38,651 nucleotides of DNA from DTYU01 sp040756575 (GTDB lineage Bacteria; Bacillota; Desulfotomaculia; Desulfotomaculales; Ammonificaceae), in NCBI GenBank assembly GCA_040756575.1, contig JBFLYP010000020.1:1-38651 (forward strand). The letters run 5' to 3'. Both the position numbers and the translations under genes were made by a program. The notes under the pieces are model-generated. The model was given only the letters and a program-made list of their open reading frames with translations. It made no database searches and was not told the DNA's origin. This document shows, piece by piece, positions 32,189 through 38,651 of the stretch; position 1 is the stretch's first letter, and each line of letters opens with the position of its first letter.

Positions 32189-32272
32189 GGCCAAAGAGTT
32201 GATTACCCGAGTTAAGTGCCGGGTTTTACAGCGGTCTCCTTGAAGGGAATAGCGGGGACGGGAGGGATATGT

Positions 32273-33667
32273 TTGCACAGGATAAAGTTCGGTACCGATG
32301 GCTGGCGGGGTGTGATTGCCCGCGACTTCACTTTTGCGAATCTGGAATTGGTTGTAAAGGCAGTGGCGGCATACCTTCGAAATGAAGGTTTGCACGATAA
32401 AGGAGTGGTTGTTGCGTATGACAACCGGTTCCTCGCCGAACGGTTTGCGGCGGCGGCAGCGGAAGAATTGCATCGGTGGGGCATTAAAGTATATATTCCC
32501 GCTCGATCCGTTCCAACACCAGTGGCGGCGTTTGCGATAAAACATCTCGGTGCGGGCGGCGCTATTGTCCTGACAGCAAGCCATAACCCACCGGAATATT
32601 GTGGGATTAAGTTTATTCCTGATTATGCCGGCCCTGCCCTGCCTGATGTTACTGAAAAAATTGAGGGGTTGCTCACTGAGGGACCGCAACCTCCTGCCGG
32701 ACTATCGGCGCCCGTGGTGGAGCTTAACCCCATGGAGGATTACTTTGCCCATCTTTTGGGTTTGGTTGACGGGGAAGCGATTCGCCTCGCCGGGTTAAAG
32801 ATAGTGGTCGATCCAATGTACGGTGCGGGCATCGGTTACCTGGACGGCGTTCTGGAGCGTTCAGGAGCAGCCGTAACCACCATTCATAACCGGCGGGACC
32901 CCCTCTTTGGGGGCGGGCTGCCCGATCCTTCGGAGGCGCGACTCAGGGAACTGCGGGATGTTGTAATAAAGTCCGGTGCCCACCTTGGTTTGGCGTTGGA
33001 CGGGGACGCCGACCGCTTGGGTGTCATTGACGCTGACGGCACCTATGTTTCGCCAAACCAAATGCTTGCGGCGGTGTGCTATCACTTGCTGGAGGCGCGC
33101 GGTTGGCGGGGTCCTATTGCCCGGACTGTGGCCACCACACATTCCGTGGACCGCATCGCGGCGGGGTACGGGGTAGAGGTATGCGAGACGCCGGTAGGCT
33201 TTAAATATATAGGCCGGTGCTTGAGGGACTTTGGCTGCATCTGCGGCGGGGAAGAAAGCGGCGGTCTTTCTATCCGAGGCCACGTTCCGGAGAAAGACGG
33301 TATCCTCGCCGGCCTCCTGTCTGCGGAGGTGGTGGCGGTGCACGGAAGGCCGCTGACGGCAGTCCTGGATGAAATATCACAGCGCTTCGGTAGCGCGGCT
33401 GCGATCAGGCAAGACTACCGGACAACACCCGAGGAAAAAGTGCGCATCTTGGCTGCTTTGGACCGGTTCCGGCCTTCGCAGATTGCGGGCGAGGCGGTGA
33501 AGAGCCGCAATGATATTGACGGATTAAAACTGGAGCTCTCCAGCGGCGCCTGGGTACTGGTTAGGGCTTCCGGCACTGAGCCGGTGTTTCGGGTCTATTC
33601 AGAGGCCGCGACACGCGAGGGGGCGATATCTTTACAGGAGGTTATTCGCCGGGAGCTGAAGCTTTAG
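32273..33667 (+). CDS. Phosphohexomutase (phosphoglucomutase/phosphomannomutase family)
   Basis: Interconverts hexose 1- and 6-phosphates, likely supplying glucose-1-phosphate to GalU. The 464-residue alpha-D-phosphohexomutase has all four sites: Ser103 in TASHNPP (phosphoserine), DGDADR (243-248, metal binding), GEESGG (326-331, sugar binding) and RASGTEP (431-437, phosphate binding). TTG at 32273 is chosen since the family starts with IKFGTDGWRG and GGGACGGGAGGG precedes it; a start at 32216 would add 19 unrelated residues. Specificity for glucose, mannose or glucosamine phosphate is not certain; GlmM is an alternative, though that usually begins FGTDGIRG. Confidence 0.9.
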   Translation: MHRIKFGTDGWRGVIARDFTFANLELVVKAVAAYLRNEGLHDKGVVVAYDNRFLAERFAAAAAEELHRWGIKVYIPARSVPTPVAAFAIKHLGAGGAIVLTASHNPPEYCGIKFIPDYAGPALPDVTEKIEGLLTEGPQPPAGLSAPVVELNPMEDYFAHLLGLVDGEAIRLAGLKIVVDPMYGAGIGYLDGVLERSGAAVTTIHNRRDPLFGGGLPDPSEARLRELRDVVIKSGAHLGLALDGDADRLGVIDADGTYVSPNQMLAAVCYHLLEARGWRGPIARTVATTHSVDRIAAGYGVEVCETPVGFKYIGRCLRDFGCICGGEESGGLSIRGHVPEKDGILAGLLSAEVVAVHGRPLTAVLDEISQRFGSAAAIRQDYRTTPEEKVRILAALDRFRPSQIAGEAVKSRNDIDGLKLELSSGAWVLVRASGTEPVFRVYSEAATREGAISLQEVIRRELKL

Positions 33668-33696
33668 GCCGCCGACCCGGCCCACTTTACACTCAA

Positions 33697-33903
33697 AGGA
33701 GCGCCGCATGCGCCAGCCGCATAACGAAATCTGAAAAACATTTTCATAACGTTTTGTGCCTGAGCGCAGCGAAAGGCATGGTTATAAATCTGAAAATGGG
33801 GCGAATAGACCTGTAAGCTGGTTACTTAGATGCAGAAGAGCAACAATAAACGGAACGGGGCTCATTGCCGCGCCCCACGGAAAAAGAACGCATTTCGGAG
33901 GAG
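33697..33903 (+). repeat. Structured dispersed repeat, copy 3 (shortened, with inserted hairpin)
   Basis: Shares with copy 2 the opening GCATGCG ... AGCCGCA ... AACGAAA, then TGAAAATGGGGCGAATAGAC, CTGTAAGCTGGTTACTTAGA, AACGGAACG and the 3' block GCTCATTGCCGCGCCCCACG with GAACGCATTTCGGAGGAG. The middle is deleted relative to the other copies, so the long stem is reduced. A separate nested hairpin is inserted near the left end (33739-33798). It fills most of the gap between the phosphohexomutase and the PRC-barrel gene. Confidence 0.75.
33739..33798. repeat. Three-tier palindrome inserted in repeat copy 3
   Basis: CATTTTC, ATAAC and TGCCT on the left pair in nested order with AGGCA, GTTAT and GAAAATG on the right. 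The segment is absent from the same place in copy 2, so it looks like a separate small palindromic element that inserted there. Confidence 0.6.
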
Positions 33904-33959
33904 GGCGGTTGTAACCATTTTAACTCCTGCCGCATACCGGTGAATGGGAGGTGGTGGAG

Positions 33960-34208
33960 TTGTTAAGGGTTTCAGAGTTGAGCAGACGGGACTTTGTTAA
34001 TGTTGTTGACGGACGGCGCCTCGGACCGGTGAAGGATATGCATATTGACGAGAAGGGAATGGTTACCGCACTTGTTCTCCAGCCCGGAAAGAAACACTTG
34101 GGGCTCTTTCGCTTTGGCAGGGACCTGGTCATTCCCTGGAACCAAGTAAAAAAGATAGGGGTCGATACGATACTGGTTGAGGTTCCGTCCTGGGAAAAGG
34201 TCGATTAA
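33960..34208 (+). CDS. PRC-barrel protein, YlmC/YmxH family
   Basis: An 82-residue single PRC-barrel domain (LRVSELSRRDFVNVVDGRRLGPVKDMHID, then ITRDLVIPWNQVKKIGVDTILVEV-like end). The YlmC/YmxH family is widespread in spore-forming Firmicutes and tied to sporulation by name, but its role is unclear. GGGAGG at 33946-33951 favours TTG at 33960; GTG at 33951 or 33954 are possible starts. It is followed by the metK promoter. Confidence 0.8.
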   Translation: MLRVSELSRRDFVNVVDGRRLGPVKDMHIDEKGMVTALVLQPGKKHLGLFRFGRDLVIPWNQVKKIGVDTILVEVPSWEKVD

Positions 34209-34221
34209 GGCAAGTGTGACA

Positions 34222-34250
34222 TTGACAGGGTTGGCGGGCCTTGTTAAAAT
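34222..34250 (+). promoter_or_regulatory. Sigma-A-type promoter of metK
   Basis: A perfect TTGACA (34222-34227), exactly 17 bp, then TAAAAT (34245-34250). The untranslated leader would be only about 74 bases, too short for a SAM riboswitch. Confidence 0.8.
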
Positions 34251-34330
34251 TAGACGAAAAATAAAAAGATTCTCTGTCAGGAACCTCCTTTAAGAAACGA
34301 TAAATATACAAAAATACGGGAGAGAGAATC

Positions 34331-35512
34331 ATGCCGAAACGCTTTGTCACGTCAGAATCCGTGACTGAAGGCCACCCTGATAAAATGGCTGATCAGATAT
34401 CCGATGCTATCCTCGACGCGATGCTCGCCGAAGACCCTGAAGCACGCGTGGCTTGCGAAACCCTTGTTACCACCGGGCTTGCTTTTGTAGCGGGAGAGAT
34501 TACGACTAAGTGTTACGTGGACATCCCTACGGTGGTGCGTGAAACAATACGCGAAATAGGTTATACCCGGGCGAAGTTCGGTTTCGACAGTGAAACCTGC
34601 GCTGTGATTACAAGTATTCAAGAGCAGTCCCCGGATATCGCAATCGGAGTCGATAGGGCGTTAGAAGCTAAAAGCGGCATTGACAGCGATGTGTACAGCC
34701 TGGTAGGGGCAGGAGATCAGGGCCTCATGTTTGGTTACGCCTGCAACGAAACGCCTGAACTTATGCCGTTACCGATTATGCTGGCACACAAACTTGCCAG
34801 AAGGCTGGCAGCGGTTCGTAAGGACGGCGAACTGCCTTATTTGAGGCCGGACGGCAAGACACAGGTTATCGTGGAGTACGACGATGATGTTCCGGTTAGG
34901 GTGCATACGGTTCTGGTCTCTGCTCAACACCACCCGGACATTGATCTGCCGACGATTCGGGAAGACATCCTTACTAAAGTAATCCGCTGGGTCATCCCCG
35001 CGGATCTGCTGGACGGGAATACCCGCTTTATGGTTAATCCCACGGGGCGGTTCGTAATCGGCGGGCCGCAGGGTGATACCGGCCTCACGGGCCGGAAAAT
35101 AATAGTTGACACTTACGGAGGCATCGCCCACCACGGGGGCGGGTGTTTCTCGGGAAAGGACCCGACCAAGGTTGATCGTTCGGCCAGCTATGCTCTTCGA
35201 TATGTCGCTAAAAACATTGTGGCGGCGGGGCTAGCCGACCGGTGCGAGGTTCAGGTTTCTTATGCCATTGGTGTCGCGAGGCCGCTTTCCATCAGCGTTG
35301 ATACCTTCGGTACCGGGAAGGTTCCCGAAGATAGGTTGATAGAGTTGATAAGGAAGCACTTCGACCTTCGTCCTGCAGCCATTATTGCCAACTTCGATTT
35401 GCGCCGGCCGATTTATAAACAGACTGCGGCCTACGGTCATTTCGGGAGAACGGATATTGACGTGCCGTGGGAACGGACTGACAAAGCCGAGGTGCTAAGA
35501 GCGGACGCATGA
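34331..35512 (+). CDS. metK: S-adenosylmethionine synthetase MetK
   Basis: Makes S-adenosylmethionine from methionine and ATP. The 393-residue product has the expected full length with GHPDK (14-18), VGAGDQGLMFGYA (126-131 core), HPTG-equivalent VNPTGRFVIGGPQGDTGLTGRK, and GGGCFSGKDPTKVDRSASY, where Cys replaces the more usual Ala. GGGAGAG lies just before the ATG. It is transcribed alone, with a strong promoter and a terminator. The product would serve the radical SAM enzyme at 5.3 kb and all methylases. Confidence 0.97.
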   Translation: MPKRFVTSESVTEGHPDKMADQISDAILDAMLAEDPEARVACETLVTTGLAFVAGEITTKCYVDIPTVVRETIREIGYTRAKFGFDSETCAVITSIQEQSPDIAIGVDRALEAKSGIDSDVYSLVGAGDQGLMFGYACNETPELMPLPIMLAHKLARRLAAVRKDGELPYLRPDGKTQVIVEYDDDVPVRVHTVLVSAQHHPDIDLPTIREDILTKVIRWVIPADLLDGNTRFMVNPTGRFVIGGPQGDTGLTGRKIIVDTYGGIAHHGGGCFSGKDPTKVDRSASYALRYVAKNIVAAGLADRCEVQVSYAIGVARPLSISVDTFGTGKVPEDRLIELIRKHFDLRPAAIIANFDLRRPIYKQTAAYGHFGRTDIDVPWERTDKAEVLRADA

Positions 35513-35647
35513 AATATAAGTTGCAAGACCGACCCGGACACTCAAGATAACCTTCGTCTTTAAAACACCGCCACTTCTTTAGCCTAATTGGATCTTGCCC
35601 TTCGAAGCTAAAAAGCTCCAGAGTGTTGGTCTTCTTGTATCTTTTAC

Positions 35648-35670
35648 AGCCGGTTTGTTGCCGGCTTTTT
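35648..35670 (+). terminator. Rho-independent terminator after metK
   Basis: AGCCGG (35648-35653) pairs with CCGGCT (35661-35666) over a 7-base loop and runs into TTTTT. It lies 136 bp after the metK stop and 56 bp before the diguanylate cyclase gene. Confidence 0.75.
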
Positions 35671-35725
35671 GATTGTCTGCAGGGACAGGAAAATATTTGT
35701 CGAATAATATCGTGGAGGGAGAAAG

Positions 35726-37429
35726 GTGCGCCCGAAGGGTATTTTGCACGTTCTTTTTACATGGTTTGTGGTCACCTTGGGCACAGTTGTTCTGTCCAGA
35801 ACAGCCGGCAGTCTTGATCTGGACGCAACCCAGGAAATCGTAATAATGGCTCTCTTATGGCTCGCAGCCGAAGGTTTAACCGTCTCTTTGCCTCAGGGCC
35901 AGTTGTCTGCGGGGTGGGCGTTGGCGCTCACCCTTTTTCTCATCCACGGTCTGCCTGCAGTTGTCTGGGCGGGCGGCATCGTCACTTTAGTGAGCCAGCG
36001 GCTTTTCGGCCGGGGGGGACCGTGGCGGGCTACGCTTTTCAATGCCGGCCAGTGTGTTGCGGCCTTCTGGTTAGCCAATAAGGCATATCTCTATGCCGGC
36101 GGAGCCACAGTTCATCAGGAGTCGTTTACTAACTCTCTTCCGGTATTTGTGTTCACCGCGTCCTATTTTGTGGTCAACCATACGCTGGTCTATTTGTACT
36201 TGCTCCCCCGGCGGCGCTATCACCCGCTGGTTTTATGGTGGGAAGCGTTGAAATGGGATGCGCTTACTTACCTTTTCACCCTCCCGCTCGCCTACATCAT
36301 GATTTTGCTCTGGAAATCAATGGCCTTTTGGGCAGCGGTGCTGCTTTTTGTCCCGGTACTCATCCTCCAGTTCGTGCTGCGGCTTTATGTTATGTTGATG
36401 CTAACCAACCGCGAGCTCTATGCCCTCTATCATGTTGCGCGACGGATTGGTGAAAGCGTTTCACTTGAAAAAACACTTGATTTTATCCTGGAAACCGTTA
36501 GACAGGTGGTACCTTACCGGACAGGGGCGATCTACATCTGGTCAGGCGAGACCCACGCTTTTGTACCGGCGGCGGTGACCGGTCCTTTTGCTCGGCAGGT
36601 TAAGGAAGGCGTGGTCGGGACAGAAGGGTTTATCGGAATGGTTGCTGAAAACCGGGAACCGGAAATCGTATTCGATACCCGAGAAGACCCGCGTTTTAAA
36701 AACGAGTCGGGTTTTATCACCGCTGAGCGGTCATTGGTTGTGATTCCCCTTGTTTCGGAAAACGAGGTACTGGGAATCTTTTTGCTTGGTGAGCGACGGC
36801 CCTATGCTTTTGATGAGCGGAGCCTTTCTTTGCTGACCATTATCGGCGGGCAAGCGGCGGTCGCGATCAGGAATTCGCGGCTTTTCGACCAGATCGAGTA
36901 TCTGGTACGAACCGATCCGGTTACCGGGGTCTTAAACCGGCGCTATTTTCTACTCCGCCTACAGGCGGAATGCGAAAAGGCAAGGGACCGGGATGAGCCT
37001 TTGGCACTGATATTAGCGGACATAGACAACTTTGGTAAGTTTAACGATTCTTACGGACCGCTGGTGGCAGATGCGGGGCTGCGTGAAGTGGCGCGGGTCT
37101 TCAGATGCTCCCTCCGGGGGCATGATCTTTTGGCGCGGTATGGCGGAGACGAGTTCGCTGTACTCCTTCCCGGGGCGGCAGAAACAGTAGCTAAGGAAAC
37201 GGCCGAACGTCTGCGCGTTGCTGTAGAACGGCATCTTTTTGGGGTTGAGGGAGTTTTTGGACCCCTGAGTTTAAAAATTAGCCTTGGCATAGCCGTTTTG
37301 CCATCGGACGGTGCAAACCTTGTGGACCTGATCCAAAAGGCGGGAATGGCGCTGAAAGAGGCAAGTGCCCGCGGGAATACCGTTATTGCTGCGGCCGGTG
37401 TCAAGAACGTAGGGTATTTTCGTACTTGA
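35726..37429 (+). CDS. Diguanylate cyclase: membrane region, GAF and GGDEF domains
   Basis: A 567-residue c-di-GMP synthase. The first 230 residues hold about seven to eight membrane helices forming a sensor region I cannot assign to a named MASE class. A GAF domain follows (about 245-385; VSLEKTLDFILETVRQVVPYRTGAIYIW, AERSLVVIPLVSENEVLGIFLLG). The GGDEF domain has GGDEF at 473-477 and an intact RxxD inhibitory site (Arg464-Asp467), so it should be active and product-inhibited. The GTG start follows GGAGGGAGAAAG. The comF gene is next, overlapping or adjacent. Target processes here could include the polysaccharide locus, but no PilZ or EAL gene is present. Confidence 0.92.
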   Translation: MRPKGILHVLFTWFVVTLGTVVLSRTAGSLDLDATQEIVIMALLWLAAEGLTVSLPQGQLSAGWALALTLFLIHGLPAVVWAGGIVTLVSQRLFGRGGPWRATLFNAGQCVAAFWLANKAYLYAGGATVHQESFTNSLPVFVFTASYFVVNHTLVYLYLLPRRRYHPLVLWWEALKWDALTYLFTLPLAYIMILLWKSMAFWAAVLLFVPVLILQFVLRLYVMLMLTNRELYALYHVARRIGESVSLEKTLDFILETVRQVVPYRTGAIYIWSGETHAFVPAAVTGPFARQVKEGVVGTEGFIGMVAENREPEIVFDTREDPRFKNESGFITAERSLVVIPLVSENEVLGIFLLGERRPYAFDERSLSLLTIIGGQAAVAIRNSRLFDQIEYLVRTDPVTGVLNRRYFLLRLQAECEKARDRDEPLALILADIDNFGKFNDSYGPLVADAGLREVARVFRCSLRGHDLLARYGGDEFAVLLPGAAETVAKETAERLRVAVERHLFGVEGVFGPLSLKISLGIAVLPSDGANLVDLIQKAGMALKEASARGNTVIAAAGVKNVGYFRT

Positions 37430-37431
37430 AG

Positions 37432-38151
37432 ATGCAAGAGTTTTACCGTACCTTATTAGACCTGCTTTTCCCCCAGCGTGGCTGTCCACTGTGCGGCTCG
37501 CGACAGGAGGCGGGCCTGTGTGAGGAATGCCGCCGGTTTCTTGCCCAGGCGGCAGGCGAACCCTTCTGTCCGGTTTGCGGTCGCTTTTTCAGTGCACCCG
37601 GTGAAGGATTGTGTCTCGAATGCTTGAAGCAAAGCTGGCCGTTTACCATGTGCCGTGCCGTGGCTCCGTATGAAAAGACACTGCGTGACGCAGTCCACCG
37701 TCTAAAATTCAAGGGGTGGCGGGCCGGGGTACACTTTTTTGGGGGGCTGATGGCCGCTTCCTTAAAGCGTGAACCCGCTTACAGGCAGGTAAGTATTGTC
37801 GTCCCTGTTCCCCTTAGTAAAGGACGTCTGAAAGAACGCGGCTTTAACCAGGCCGAACTTCTTGCAAAGGAAGTGGCTTTGTCATGCGGCCTAAGCTATA
37901 GTCCGGTCCTCGCAAAAGTCGCCGAAACCCCGGCCCAGGTTCACCTTGATAGGGTAAGCCGTCTGACTAATATCAAGAATTCTTTCAGGATTAAGGATTC
38001 TTTTGCGGTCAAAGGGAAAAGGGTTGCTGTGGTTGACGACGTTTTTACTACCGGGAGTACAATGGCTGCTGCTGCGGAGACGCTTCTCGAGGCCGGGGCG
38101 CAGGAAGTTTTCGGTCTTGTGCTCGCCGCGGGACGAACCTTTCCAAAATAG
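37432..38151 (+). CDS. comF: ComF-family phosphoribosyltransferase-like protein
   Basis: A 239-residue ComF/GntX-type protein, linked in other bacteria to DNA uptake during competence. The N-terminus has a zinc-ribbon-like set of four CxxC pairs (Cys18/21, Cys30/33, Cys46/49, Cys61/64), and the C-terminus a type I phosphoribosyltransferase fold with the PRPP-binding VAVVDDVFTTGSTM and KGRLKERGFNQAELLA. ATG at 37432 is used; TTG at 37426, which overlaps the cyclase stop, is an alternative. Neither has a clear ribosome site, so translation is probably coupled to the cyclase gene. Confidence 0.9.
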   Translation: MQEFYRTLLDLLFPQRGCPLCGSRQEAGLCEECRRFLAQAAGEPFCPVCGRFFSAPGEGLCLECLKQSWPFTMCRAVAPYEKTLRDAVHRLKFKGWRAGVHFFGGLMAASLKREPAYRQVSIVVPVPLSKGRLKERGFNQAELLAKEVALSCGLSYSPVLAKVAETPAQVHLDRVSRLTNIKNSFRIKDSFAVKGKRVAVVDDVFTTGSTMAAAAETLLEAGAQEVFGLVLAAGRTFPK

Positions 38152-38222
38152 ACAATACAATATTCGACATAAAACAAGAATTTGTGTTTTTATTTCCACA
38201 GGCGAAGCGCTTAATTAGCAGG

Positions 38223-38252
38223 TTATACACAGATTTATCCACATTATCCACA
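38223..38252. promoter_or_regulatory. Cluster of three DnaA boxes
   Basis: TTATACACA (38223-38231), TTATCCACA (38235-38243) and TTATCCACA (38244-38252) are three direct-order 9-mers, two perfect and one with one change; a weaker ATTTCCACA lies at 38192. An AT-rich stretch (38310-38335) follows. dnaA and dnaN are not nearby. It could be a DnaA titration or regulatory site for the rRNA operon, or part of an origin whose other parts lie elsewhere. Confidence 0.75.
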
Positions 38253-38475
38253 GGTCTTTATAATTACTCCCATAAACTGGAATAGATGCCCGACTCGATT
38301 TTATCTTATTTTATCCGCTATTGGTATAAAAATTTGAGGTAGGATCGGACCTTTTACGAGTTGTTCTTTTCCAGCGACGTGAACCTTTTAATTTTCAAGT
38401 CGATGATATAATCAAAGATGTAAATGAGGCGGACGGCTGAGAGGCAAGCGGTTAGGGAATTGCTTGCGAAATCGC

Positions 38476-38505
38476 TTGACAATATAAAAGGCGGTATGCT
38501 AAGAT
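38476..38505 (+). promoter_or_regulatory. rRNA operon promoter
   Basis: A perfect TTGACA (38476-38481) and TAAGAT (38500-38505) with an 18-bp spacer and an extended -10 TG at 38497. A second possible upstream start is TGATATAAT at 38404-38412, with no good -35. Directly downstream lies the characteristic rRNA leader. Confidence 0.75.
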
Positions 38506-38651
38506 AAAAATCCAGACGGTACGATCTTTGAAAACTGAACAGTGGTGAAGCATTTAGCCTGGTGCGCCCGTGAGGGTGAATCAGGCGGGTGCGGGTAAAA
38601 GAGATTCCTTGAAGGACAGCCTGGGAAGGCGCTTAAAGTGAAGGATTACCC
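38506..38651 (+). ncRNA. Leader of an rRNA operon (16S gene begins beyond the window)
   Basis: CTTTGAAAACTGAACAGTGG at 38526 is the sequence found upstream of 16S genes in many Firmicutes, where it takes part in antitermination and pre-rRNA processing. The rest (GTGCGCCCGTGAGGGTGAA and so on) fits a leader that pairs with the distal spacer. No recognisable 16S 5' end is present before the window stops. Confidence 0.75.

Noticed and set aside
22162..33903. Group II intron or riboswitch identity for the structured repeat
   Set aside because: No domain V hairpin, intron protein or known riboswitch core could be recognised by eye, so no such name is given.
34251..34330. SAM riboswitch before metK
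   Set aside because: The leader after the clear promoter is only about 74 bases and has no SAM-box core.
1..38651. CRISPR arrays, tRNA genes and complete insertion sequences
   Set aside because: No regularly spaced repeats, no tRNA cloverleaf and no intact transposase were seen.

Overview
The window looks like chromosomal DNA of a Gram-positive, probably spore-forming and possibly thermophilic Firmicute of the Desulfotomaculum/Pelotomaculum/Moorella type. The reasons are strong Shine-Dalgarno sequences, frequent TTG and GTG starts, a YlmC/YmxH-type PRC-barrel gene, CsaB and TagA-type envelope genes, a DUF4330 gene, and a Firmicute-style rRNA leader (CTTTGAAAACTGAACA) at the right edge. This assignment is an inference; no 16S sequence lies inside the window.

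Layout. (1) 1-1850: a self-contained AAA+ ATPase gene with its own promoter, 14-bp palindrome and terminator sits between two colinear fragments of a decayed AarF/UbiB gene, whose intact paralogue lies at 8947-10629. (2) 2060-6688: a UbiA-type prenyltransferase, a DHA2 drug/proton antiporter and a TetR regulator form an overlapping operon, followed by a radical SAM gene. The UbiA and radical SAM promoters are near-copies of each other, so the four genes look like one TetR-controlled regulon of unknown product. (3) 6937-11166: plsX-fabH (start of phospholipid and fatty-acid synthesis), then on the minus strand an AarF/UbiB kinase and a phasin-like protein. (4) 11555-17398: a MarR regulator, two HlyD/EmrA-type adaptors and two tandem DHA2 transporters, an efflux operon.

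(5) 17449-33667 is an envelope-polysaccharide region: a fused TagA-CsaB protein, an O-antigen-ligase/Wzy-like polymerase on the opposite strand, two glycosyltransferases, a UDP-sugar dehydrogenase, a DUF4330 protein, an LCP-family polymer ligase, fabZ, a TagO/WecA initiating transferase, galU, galE, a DUF421 membrane protein and a phosphohexomutase. Together these can make UDP-glucose, UDP-galactose and a uronic-acid sugar, start a polymer on undecaprenyl phosphate, polymerise it, pyruvylate it and attach it to the wall. No flippase is visible. (6) 33960-38151: a PRC-barrel gene, metK, a GAF-GGDEF diguanylate cyclase and comF. (7) 38152-38651: a cluster of three DnaA boxes, AT-rich DNA and the promoter and leader of an rRNA operon; the 16S gene itself would start beyond the window.

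The most unusual non-coding content is two families of dispersed, hairpin-forming repeats in the polysaccharide region. One (three copies, at 22162, 25604 and 33697) shows compensatory base changes in a long stem and is itself invaded by other palindromes. The other (copies at 19330 and 25759) supplies the stop codons of two convergent genes. All comparisons were made by eye; percentages are not given because no alignment was computed.
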